A DNA stretch of 37,302 nt from Streptomyces niveiscabiei (GTDB lineage Bacteria; Actinomycetota; Actinomycetes; Streptomycetales; Streptomycetaceae), in the NCBI RefSeq assembly GCF_001419795.1, contig NZ_LIRL01000031.1:1-37302 (forward strand), in the 5' to 3' direction. The notes beneath the pieces are model-generated. The model saw nothing but the letters and a program-made list of their open reading frames with translations. It was not told where the DNA came from and ran no database searches. Shown piece after piece: positions 21,775-28,552 of this stretch (its first letter is position 1; each line of letters begins with the position of its first letter). Both the position numbers and the translations under genes were made by a program.

Positions 21775-22527
21775 ATGGCCCGACGCCTGCGGTTCAACGG
21801 GACCGACAGCAAGCACGGCGGATGCCCGGCCTTGCACGAGGACATCGACTCGAAGGAGATCGTCGTACAGGGCAAGCCCCTCACCGACCCCGACGACATT
21901 GCCCAGCTCCAACACCTCAGTCCCGGCGAAGTCGCAGTGCTCGTCCCTCGGGAACTCCTGGTCAACCACGGCCCCAAGGAGATGGACCGCGTGCCCAAGC
22001 TCATCACCCTCGAAGAGTTCGGCCAGCTTTTCCACCACATCGAGCATTCGGCCTGGCACCTGGAGACCCGGCGTGGGTACGCGTCCGACCGCGAGGACTC
22101 CTCCTACGCAGCCTTCCTGGAAACCGGCACCACCCCGATGGATCTCGACAGCGAGTGGTGCGTGAACATCCGGGAACAGACCTCGCAGGGCAAGCGCATC
22201 GGCCGCGTCCGCGTCGTCGACAACCCGCCCACCGAAGGGCAGTTGTTCCTCCTCAGCTACGCAGAGTGCAACGCGGCGACCGGCGAGGACGTCCGCAGCA
22301 TCTGGCGCGACGACGCCGCACGGGTTCACCTTCCGAACGAAGACTTCTGGATCTTCGACAGCCGACTCGTCGCTGTTCTACGGTTCGACGACGACGATGT
22401 CCTCCTCGACATCGAGGTGATCACCGAGCCTGCCGAGGTGCTGCGGTACTGCCAGGTCCGTGACGCCGCGGTCCACGCGTCCATCCCGTACGACGAGTTC
22501 GGGGCCCAGCTCCACACGAAGGGGTAA
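21775..22527 (+). CDS. DUF6879 family protein with extra N-terminal domain
   Basis: 250-residue protein. An N-terminal part (about residues 1-70: RRLRFNGTDSKHGGCPALHE, LSPGEVAVLVPRELLV) precedes the DUF6879 region (about 75-245: LITLEEFGQLFHHIEHSAWHLETRRGY). That region ends with EDFWIFDSRLVAVLRFDDDD and IEVITEPAEVLRYCQVRDAA. DUF6879 genes commonly sit beside Scr1-type helix-turn-helix genes, as here (9 bp apart). Its FWIFDSRLV closely matches FWIFDERLV in the regulator, hinting at a shared fold. The biochemical role is unknown; a partner in a toxin-antitoxin or signalling pair is possible. Start ATG 21775 has GGGAGG upstream. Confidence 0.82.
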   Translation: MARRLRFNGTDSKHGGCPALHEDIDSKEIVVQGKPLTDPDDIAQLQHLSPGEVAVLVPRELLVNHGPKEMDRVPKLITLEEFGQLFHHIEHSAWHLETRRGYASDREDSSYAAFLETGTTPMDLDSEWCVNIREQTSQGKRIGRVRVVDNPPTEGQLFLLSYAECNAATGEDVRSIWRDDAARVHLPNEDFWIFDSRLVAVLRFDDDDVLLDIEVITEPAEVLRYCQVRDAAVHASIPYDEFGAQLHTKG

Positions 22528-22536
22528 CCGCGCCCG

Positions 22537-23391
22537 GTGAGCACCGACTTCCAGCAGGCCCGAGAAGCCCTCGGTATCCGCCTCAGGGAACTACGGCTGT
22601 CGGCGCCTGGAGGTCGGCTCACCGGACCACGACTTGCCCAGCGGCTCGGGTGGCCGCACTCGAAGATCTACAAGCTGGAGAACGGCCAGCAGACGGCGAC
22701 CGCCGCTGACCTCCGCGCCTGGGCGGACGCCGTCGAAGCCCCCAACGTCTACGACGAGTTGGAAGCACGGCTACGGGGCTTCGAGTCACACATCCGCTCC
22801 TGGCGCCGTCAGCTCGCGGCGGGCCACCGCCCGGTGCAGGACAGTTGGAACCTGGAGGTGGAGCGGTCCACTGTCATCTACGCCTGGGAAGAGGCAGTCA
22901 TCCCCGGCATGCTCCAAACCCCCGACTACGCCCGCGCGATCTTCATTCGCTACGCCGAGCTTTTTGGGTCGACGCGCGACACCGAGGAAGCTGTTCGTGC
23001 CCGCGATCTACGCCAGAAGTGGCTGTACGACGGTCGGCATCGGTTGCACGTTCTGATGTGGGAAGCGGCTCTCCACGCACTGATCTGCTCCCCCTCCGTC
23101 ATGGTCGCGCAACTCGATCGCCTGGTGGGTGTGATCGGCATGGACACGGTGGAGTTGGGGATTATTCCGCTCAGTGCCTCACTCAAGATCCCTGCCGCCA
23201 ACGGTTTCTGGATCTTCGATGAGCGGCTCGTGATCACCGAGGACTGGCACGCCGAGCTGTGGCTGAATGACGCGGATTCCCTCGCCACCTACCTGAGAAT
23301 CTGGCGAACTCTGCGGGAGTCGGCGGTCTACGGGGCGGACGCGCACGCTGTGATTGCGCGGGCCCGCCGCGCTGTCCAGCCTCGGACATGA
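22537..23391 (+). CDS. Scr1-type helix-turn-helix regulator with DUF5753 domain
   Basis: 284-residue regulator. The XRE-type helix-turn-helix is in GPRLAQRLGWPHSKIYKLEN (residues about 30-49); the DUF5753 effector/dimer domain follows from about residue 90 (RSTVIYAWEEAVIPGMLQTP, MVAQLDRLVGVI, then FWIFDERLV at 224-232). In Streptomyces such proteins pair with small DUF397 or DUF6879 partners and act like antitoxins or switch regulators. Start GTG 22537 is 9 bp after the DUF6879 stop. It is the best candidate to bind the tandem repeats upstream of the operon. The gene ends at a hairpin shared with the lysis genes. Confidence 0.9.
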   Translation: MSTDFQQAREALGIRLRELRLSAPGGRLTGPRLAQRLGWPHSKIYKLENGQQTATAADLRAWADAVEAPNVYDELEARLRGFESHIRSWRRQLAAGHRPVQDSWNLEVERSTVIYAWEEAVIPGMLQTPDYARAIFIRYAELFGSTRDTEEAVRARDLRQKWLYDGRHRLHVLMWEAALHALICSPSVMVAQLDRLVGVIGMDTVELGIIPLSASLKIPAANGFWIFDERLVITEDWHAELWLNDADSLATYLRIWRTLRESAVYGADAHAVIARARRAVQPRT

Positions 23392-23395
23392 CGAA

Positions 23396-23431
23396 GCGGC
23401 CCCCGCTCTCCCGAAGGAGCGCGGGGGCCGC
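23396..23431. terminator. Bidirectional hairpin between accessory locus and lysis genes
   Basis: A long GC-rich stem (GCGGCCCCCGC-TC with GAGC-GCGGGGGCCGC, one small bulge) with an 8-base loop, placed between the convergent regulator and holin-like genes. It insulates the accessory locus from late transcription. Confidence 0.85.
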
Positions 23432-23433
23432 AG

Positions 23434-23727
23434 TCACGTGCCGTCAGGTATCCGGGTCTCGACTCTCGTGATCCGGGTCTCGTGATCCGTGAGGCGCTCG
23501 TCGTGCTCGCCGAGGCGGACCATCACCCCCGGCCGGGCCGGTACTCCTGGCCGTTCGGGGGCGCCGAGCCAGTCTTCCCTGATCTCGTCGACCAGGTCCG
23601 CGATCCGTAGGACCGCCCGCAGCAGTCGCCACAGCAGGGCCGCCAGCGCGCCGAGCGCGGTGATCCCGACGGCCCACGCCACCATCATGTCGACGCTCGC
23701 CACACCGGTCGTCGCCTCCGCCGTCAT
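23434..23727 (-). CDS. Small membrane protein, holin-like, with charged coiled tail
   Basis: 97-residue protein with one strong hydrophobic segment (MMVAWAVGITALGALAALLW, residues about 14-33), then amphipathic and charged regions ending in a heptad-like stretch (LGEHDERLTDHETRITRVET). One membrane helix followed by a coiled-coil tail is common for phage holin or spanin-like proteins. ATG 23727 overlaps the stop of the previous gene by four bases. It is the last gene of the late operon, next to the terminator. Assignment as holin rests on position and topology. Confidence 0.7.
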   Translation of the reverse strand: MTAEATTGVASVDMMVAWAVGITALGALAALLWRLLRAVLRIADLVDEIREDWLGAPERPGVPARPGVMVRLGEHDERLTDHETRITRVETRIPDGT

Positions 23728-23951
23728 CTACCACCCTCGCCCTCGTCCGTACGGAGCCAGCCCGGGAGGAGCGCCTGGACGCCGGGCAGCGCCATGACCC
23801 GGGTCGTCCCACCCGCGACGGCGAGCGCGCCGGCCACCCACGGCAGCGCGGCCGGGATTCCGGACGCGGAGACGACTGCGGGGAGGACGGCCGCGATACC
23901 GAGGCCTGTCTGGAGGATCGTGCGCGCGGTGCGCTTCGCCGCGTCGGACAT
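23724..23951 (-). CDS. Small membrane protein, probable holin
   Basis: 75-residue protein with two hydrophobic segments (about residues 12-30 and 35-52: TGLGIAAVLPAVVSASGI, ALPWVAGALAVAGGTTRVMA) and a charged C-terminus (RTDEGEGGR). Two-helix proteins of this size directly behind an endolysin gene are typical class II holins, and actinophages often carry this type. It starts three bases after the endolysin stop and overlaps the next membrane-protein gene. The two may act together or antagonistically. Confidence 0.78.
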   Translation of the reverse strand: MSDAAKRTARTILQTGLGIAAVLPAVVSASGIPAALPWVAGALAVAGGTTRVMALPGVQALLPGWLRTDEGEGGR

Positions 23952-23954
23952 GGG

Positions 23955-24827
23955 TCAGGCTCCCTTCGCGGCGAGGGCCGCAGTCAGCTTCTCGACAGCC
24001 GTGGTGAGGCTGTCGAGCCTGGCGGCGAGCGCGTCGTAGTGCGCGTCGCCGTACTCCAGGAACGTGCTGGCGGCCGTCGGCGTGGGCTTGCCCGCCGCGT
24101 CCTTGCGGAAGCGGTTCGGGATCGGGTGCTTCCAAACTTCGGCGGCGATCTCCTTGGCAGTGGCCATGTCGGTGTCCTCCTCGGACGTGGGGGTGGCGCC
24201 CTTCGCGAGGGCTATGAGGCGGGAGAAGTTGATCGAGCCCGGGTCGCCGTGGGTGTTCTCCGGAACGTGCATGTGCCCGCACACTCCCCGGAACTTGTTC
24301 CACTGCTCGTACGACATCCGCGCCTTGGCCGCGCCGTACGACCCCGGGTACGCAGGCCACGACGCCGGGCCGGTCAGGGGCACCCCGTGCTGGGTGTGCA
24401 TCCACCTGAGGAACTGAGCGAGGTCGAAGAGCGCCCACTCCGGCGCCTCGGGCCAGTAGATGAAGTTGACGTTCTGCCGCTTCCCCGCCTTCACCCACTC
24501 GGCTCGGGTCGCCGGGTCGCAGGTGCCGACCAGTTCGACCTGTGCGACGTTGTTCGTGTTCGTCTCCACCCCGCCCTTCAGGTTGACGAGAGCGCGCGCG
24601 GAGACATCGACGTCGAAGTGCTGGAACCACCGCAGCTTCCCTGCGGTGAAGTCCGGCACGGCGGTGAGCGTCGGAGCGCTCGCACCGCCGCCGTAGTCCG
24701 GCAGCGTCCGGCCCTCCGTCGTGTGGAGGACGACGACGTTGACTTCCATCGGGCTTCCGCCGTACTTCCCCTGGTAGCGGTACTGCTGGCTGGCTCCCGG
24801 GTAGAGCTGGGGTCCGGTCTTGGGCAT
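23955..24827 (-). CDS. Endolysin, N-acetylmuramoyl-L-alanine amidase family
   Basis: 290-residue lysis enzyme cleaving the amide bond between muramic acid and the peptide. The amidase_2/PGRP-like domain fills about residues 25-205: VVVLHTTEGR carries a probable zinc His, and GVCGHMHVPENTHGDPG carries the second His-rich ligand set near 180-196. The remainder (from about MATAKEIAAEVWKHPIPNRF) is a separate C-terminal region ending in a short helix repeat (LDSLTTAVEKLTAAL) and probably binds the cell wall or oligomerises. It has no signal peptide, so it needs the holins next door. ATG 24827 has GAAGGGAA upstream. Confidence 0.9.
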   Translation of the reverse strand: MPKTGPQLYPGASQQYRYQGKYGGSPMEVNVVVLHTTEGRTLPDYGGGASAPTLTAVPDFTAGKLRWFQHFDVDVSARALVNLKGGVETNTNNVAQVELVGTCDPATRAEWVKAGKRQNVNFIYWPEAPEWALFDLAQFLRWMHTQHGVPLTGPASWPAYPGSYGAAKARMSYEQWNKFRGVCGHMHVPENTHGDPGSINFSRLIALAKGATPTSEEDTDMATAKEIAAEVWKHPIPNRFRKDAAGKPTPTAASTFLEYGDAHYDALAARLDSLTTAVEKLTAALAAKGA

Positions 24828-24840
24828 GGTGTTCCCTTCG

Positions 24841-25323
24841 TCAGATGAGCCGTGCGTATGTGGGGGCGCCGCCGATGCAGCCGCCCCCGCCGAACTTCCC
24901 GCCAGTCGTCGCGCCCGAGGTTCGCCGGACTTCGATCTGCACCTTGAGCTGCTGCATGGCGCGGTACGGGGTGAGGTCGAGGACGACCGCAGGGAAGGAG
25001 AAGGAGAACGTCGCGGGTACCGAACCGCTGGCGACGACGGTGGTGTCGTTGAACAACACCTGCCACGCCCCGCCGCTGTTGGTCGCCCCGACTTGGTCCC
25101 CGATGAACACCAGCCCGAGGGCGAGGCTGGCGGTCCGCGGGCTGAGGATCCCTTCCCACAACGTGGTGAAGGCGGTGGCGTCTTCGTACGCCACCCCATG
25201 CAGCGACGTCGGGTAGAACGGCATCTCGTCCCGCTCCCACCCCGCCCGCCGCAGCGCGGCGACTTCGGACTCCAGGCGGGCGATCCGCTGGAGCAGGCCC
25301 GGGGTCTGCGCTGTCTGCGGCAT
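24841..25323 (-). CDS. Phage tail-associated protein, function unknown
   Basis: 160-residue protein. The first 35 residues form a short helix (LLQRIARLESEVAALRRAGW, possible trimeric coiled coil), followed by a beta-rich domain (MPFYPTSLHGVAYEDATAF, LALGLVFIGDQVGATNSGG) and a glycine-rich end (TGGKFGGGGCIGG). A coiled stalk with a beta head is a common plan for short tail fibres or tip decoration proteins. Start ATG 25323 overlaps the upstream stop in TGATG. It lies between the tail appendage genes and the endolysin. Confidence 0.75.
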   Translation of the reverse strand: MPQTAQTPGLLQRIARLESEVAALRRAGWERDEMPFYPTSLHGVAYEDATAFTTLWEGILSPRTASLALGLVFIGDQVGATNSGGAWQVLFNDTTVVASGSVPATFSFSFPAVVLDLTPYRAMQQLKVQIEVRRTSGATTGGKFGGGGCIGGAPTYARLI

Positions 25324-26534
25324 CACGCCCCCACACAGGTAAGACGGACCCGCTCGGGCCCGGCCGCTGCGGTGTTCTCGATGCGGACGATCCGCAGCAC
25401 TGCCTCACGGCCGTGTGGGGACTGGGGCTCGGGGTCGATGACGAACAGCGCCTCGTCCCCCACGCTGTAGCTACCGAACTCCGGGTCGGTGTCCGCAGAC
25501 ACCTCGAAGACCGGCTGCACCTGCGCTTGCGACTGGGCAGTCAGCGCCGACGACGTCAGCCCCTGCACCTGCGCCTCGTCGATCACCCCGTCGTACGACG
25601 CCACGCCCTCCAGGAGCGGCCACCCCGAAGCGATCATGTCGTCCGCCGACGCCGTCCGTACGATCCGAGCCTCGCCCGTCCCGGCCCCCAGCCCGGACAT
25701 CTCCGTGACGAGCGACGTGCCGTCCTCGGGCCAGTCGTACGACAGGATCGACCCGAACCCGCCGCCCTTGCTGAAGACCAAGCCGCTCTGCGCCGCCGTA
25801 CGGCCCCGCCGGGGAAACCACGTTCTGGCCCTGCGGTAACGGACCGGCGGGTTGTTGTTCGCTGGGGAGGTCCATCCGACGTCGATCCCGAAGTCGAACC
25901 CGTCGTCGGCCGCCGCCAGTTCGGCGATCGCCTTGTAGATCTCGGGTCGCTCGTACCCGAAGTACGTCATCGTCCGCGTTACACCGTGGCCCGAGCCCGT
26001 CAGCGTGTTGAGGTCGAGGGGGATGTCCCCGCCGGCCTGATCTCGCGCGTACCGCAGCAGGCTCCACACGATGTGCTTCTGGTCCGGGTAGAGCCTCTGC
26101 GACGTGGAGGTGGTGCCGACGTACGTGGGGTCAATGAGCAGCGACGTGTCCGTGCTGAGGGTGCGCTTCACGTACCGGTGCTGAAAGTAGCTCAGCAGCT
26201 CGGCTGCCTGGATCTGCTTCCCGCCCCGTGCGGACGTGCGCGTCCACACGATCCCGGCCCAGACGATCACCCCGTCGCGGTCGACGTACACCACCGTGCG
26301 GGCCGGGGTGGATGCGGTCTCCGGATCGAGCGGCAGCGTCTCCGTCGAGTACGGGATGGTCCCCGTGAGCGTCCCGACGGCGTTCAGTTCGCAGCTGTAG
26401 GAGACGTCGGACATCGGGAGTTCAGCGAGCAACGTGTCCGTGCGCAGGTCGCAGAACAGGTACGTGTACGTGTGCTGCGCGGTCCCCGTCGGACCGGCCA
26501 GCAGCGCCGAAGCGAAGTCGGCGGGCGCGGTCAT
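25323..26534 (-). CDS. Minor tail/baseplate protein (Gp37-like, tail hub candidate)
   Basis: 403-residue protein resembling actinophage minor tail proteins of the Gp37-like group, which build the tail tip or hub. Beta-rich opening (YLFCDLRTDTLLAELPMSDV), a recognisable middle (VVYVDRDGVIVWAGIVWTRT) and a later segment YPDQKHIVWSLLRYARDQAG agree with that family. Start ATG 26534 overlaps the stop before it (TAATG). Located after Dit and a receptor-type protein, it is in the position of Tal-like hub proteins. The assignment is moderately firm. Confidence 0.8.
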   Translation of the reverse strand: MTAPADFASALLAGPTGTAQHTYTYLFCDLRTDTLLAELPMSDVSYSCELNAVGTLTGTIPYSTETLPLDPETASTPARTVVYVDRDGVIVWAGIVWTRTSARGGKQIQAAELLSYFQHRYVKRTLSTDTSLLIDPTYVGTTSTSQRLYPDQKHIVWSLLRYARDQAGGDIPLDLNTLTGSGHGVTRTMTYFGYERPEIYKAIAELAAADDGFDFGIDVGWTSPANNNPPVRYRRARTWFPRRGRTAAQSGLVFSKGGGFGSILSYDWPEDGTSLVTEMSGLGAGTGEARIVRTASADDMIASGWPLLEGVASYDGVIDEAQVQGLTSSALTAQSQAQVQPVFEVSADTDPEFGSYSVGDEALFVIDPEPQSPHGREAVLRIVRIENTAAAGPERVRLTCVGA

Positions 26535-27679
26535 TAGGCGATCCTCTGCACGCGCAGCCACGACCCGGCCCGCATGATCGTGGCCTGCGCCGCGTTCGTA
26601 GTTCCCTGCGCCCACCTCAACCTCAACAGGCCAGCGGTGCCCGCCGTAGTGATCCGGCCTTTCGGATGCGCGGACACGTCGGTGCCGCCACCGAAGGTGC
26701 CGAGAAGGCGCACGGTGCTCTCGTCGGTCGAGACGATGTCCATGCCGGTCGCGGCGTTCTGTGACGGGCCGTTCCGCGACCACCGCAGGGTGCTGCCCGC
26801 AGGGATGCTCCACACCGCGCGGAGGTCACCGGGGCCAGCCGCGAACGTCTGCCCGGTGTAGATGAACAGCCCGTCGATCAGGTACGTCGCGTTGGCCGCG
26901 AGGCTGACGAACAAGTGGTCGTCGTCCTGGAGGGTCGCGTTACTCACGGACTCGTCCGCCGACTTGTACGCGGTCAGCCACGGCGATCCCGCCGAGGAGA
27001 GGAGTTGGCCCGTCGTCCCGTCGCCCTTGCCGTACACGAAGGTGTCCGTGTCGGTCCTGTACCGCACCTGGCCGGGGGCCGGGCGGTCCATGTCGACGGT
27101 CGACAGGATCGGCACGATGCCGCCTGCGGCGACGGAGTAAATGCGGACGTCGCCGATGTTGGCATTGGTCACGCTGGTCTGCGACGGTCCGATTGCGAGG
27201 TCCGCGAGGAGTTGCGCGTTGCTCGGCAGGGCGGGTCGTACCGTCGCCCCCGCGCTCGCCGCGTACGCACCCTGGATCACCTCAAGGCGCCACTCCGACG
27301 CCGAGCCCGAGTACTCGGCGTCGTACACCGAGGCCACCACACAGTCCTTCCGGTACTGCCCGGCCCCGCCAGCGGGCTGCACGGTGAGGGTGACGTCGCC
27401 ATCGTTCGCACAGATGTAGGTGCCGACGCCCCCCGTGTCGTGCTGGTCGATGAAGCACACGCCGCCGGACACGATGACGGTCATGTTCGGAGTCGACGCC
27501 GCGCGCACCTTGAGCTGATAGTTCTGGTAGCTGGGCTTCACGCCCTGTCGAATCCGCAGCGGGGTCGCCTCGTCGAAGCTGAACCCCGAGTACGACATCA
27601 AGCCCGTCAGGGCCAGCCGGTCGTTGCGGGCCGGGTAGTTCCCGGCCTGCAACCACGCTGGGGGGTTGATCACGGCCAT
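26534..27679 (-). CDS. Tail appendage/receptor-binding candidate
   Basis: 381-residue beta-rich protein. The N-terminal part (SYSGFSFDEATPLRIRQGVK, NMTVIVSGGVCFIDQHD, TLTVQPAGGAGQYRKDCVVA) resembles the attachment domain of actinophage minor tail proteins. The C-terminal half (about 240-381: LFVSLAANATYLIDGLFIYT, STLRWSRNGPSQNAATG) looks like a receptor-binding head of the kind variable between phages. It sits directly after Dit, 17 bases downstream. Host-range function is inference from position and architecture. Confidence 0.72.
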   Translation of the reverse strand: MAVINPPAWLQAGNYPARNDRLALTGLMSYSGFSFDEATPLRIRQGVKPSYQNYQLKVRAASTPNMTVIVSGGVCFIDQHDTGGVGTYICANDGDVTLTVQPAGGAGQYRKDCVVASVYDAEYSGSASEWRLEVIQGAYAASAGATVRPALPSNAQLLADLAIGPSQTSVTNANIGDVRIYSVAAGGIVPILSTVDMDRPAPGQVRYRTDTDTFVYGKGDGTTGQLLSSAGSPWLTAYKSADESVSNATLQDDDHLFVSLAANATYLIDGLFIYTGQTFAAGPGDLRAVWSIPAGSTLRWSRNGPSQNAATGMDIVSTDESTVRLLGTFGGGTDVSAHPKGRITTAGTAGLLRLRWAQGTTNAAQATIMRAGSWLRVQRIA

Positions 27680-27695
27680 AGGGCCGCCTCCTCTC

Positions 27696-28550
27696 TTACA
27701 GGCTGGTGTCGCGCCAGGTGACGGTGAGCAGGGACTCTTGCCCGGGGGAGCCCGGCAACGCCGAGCCCCGGTAGGCGAGTTCGTTCGATCCGGGCGCGAG
27801 CAGGGGCCACACCGAGCCGGCGCGCACCCACGCCCTACGCGGAGCCGTCCCCATGTAGAGGACCGCCCGCGACCGGGTGTCGATCAGCACGAACTCCCCG
27901 GCCTGGAGATCCGCATCGAGCTGGAGGATGCCGCCAGCCGTCACCTGCTCCACCGCCGGATCGGACACCGGCCCGTCAAGGCGCAGCACCGGATACGCCG
28001 CGCTTGCGCCGCCGTTGACCGCCGTCAGCCGCCCCGACGTCCCCGCGCTCCCGTACGACCGCGGATAGGCCATCGGGTACGTCCGGCCGGCAGAAGGGCT
28101 GTACGCGGTCGTCGACTCCGAGCGCTCCTCCAGTCCGTACAGGTAGGGGTCGGCGCAGTACCACTCGATCGCCGCATCCCCGATCCGCCACAGCGCCTCG
28201 GCGTCGTACGGCAGGCTGCGCCTCCGAACCTTGCCGTAGACGAGCGTCCCCTGATCGACGAACTGGAGCATGGCGGGCTGCGCCTGCGGCTGCGTCGCGT
28301 TGCGCAGCGCAAGGGTCAGTGCGCGGAGATCGTCCGGGCTGTCCCCGCGAACGCCCAGCTTCAACTGGATCGTGCGCGCTGCGGTGTAGTCGGGGCCCGT
28401 GTAGTCGCCGTGCTGGCCCGGTCGCTCCACGTCCTCGGCGCGAATGTCCGGGAGGTCGTCCAGCCCCTCCACGGCGGTGACTGCGTACGGCGTGCCGGGC
28501 CCGAAGGTCAGGTCGCCCCACTGCACGTTGCCGAGTCGCTGCTGCGCCAT
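27696..28550 (-). CDS. Distal tail protein (Dit-like)
   Basis: 284-residue tail protein that caps the tail tube and anchors the tip complex. Beginning QQRLGNVQWGDLTFGPGTPY, a mid part PYDAEALWRIGDAAIEWYCA and the C-terminal QLDADLQAGEFVLIDTRSRA are typical of siphophage Dit/phage-tail family proteins. ATG 28550 is chosen because it falls two bases after the tape-measure stop (28553-28555); upstream in-frame codons lie inside the tape measure gene. Its position directly after the tape measure is diagnostic. Confidence 0.85.
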   Translation of the reverse strand: MAQQRLGNVQWGDLTFGPGTPYAVTAVEGLDDLPDIRAEDVERPGQHGDYTGPDYTAARTIQLKLGVRGDSPDDLRALTLALRNATQPQAQPAMLQFVDQGTLVYGKVRRRSLPYDAEALWRIGDAAIEWYCADPYLYGLEERSESTTAYSPSAGRTYPMAYPRSYGSAGTSGRLTAVNGGASAAYPVLRLDGPVSDPAVEQVTAGGILQLDADLQAGEFVLIDTRSRAVLYMGTAPRRAWVRAGSVWPLLAPGSNELAYRGSALPGSPGQESLLTVTWRDTSL

Positions 28551-28552
28551 CG

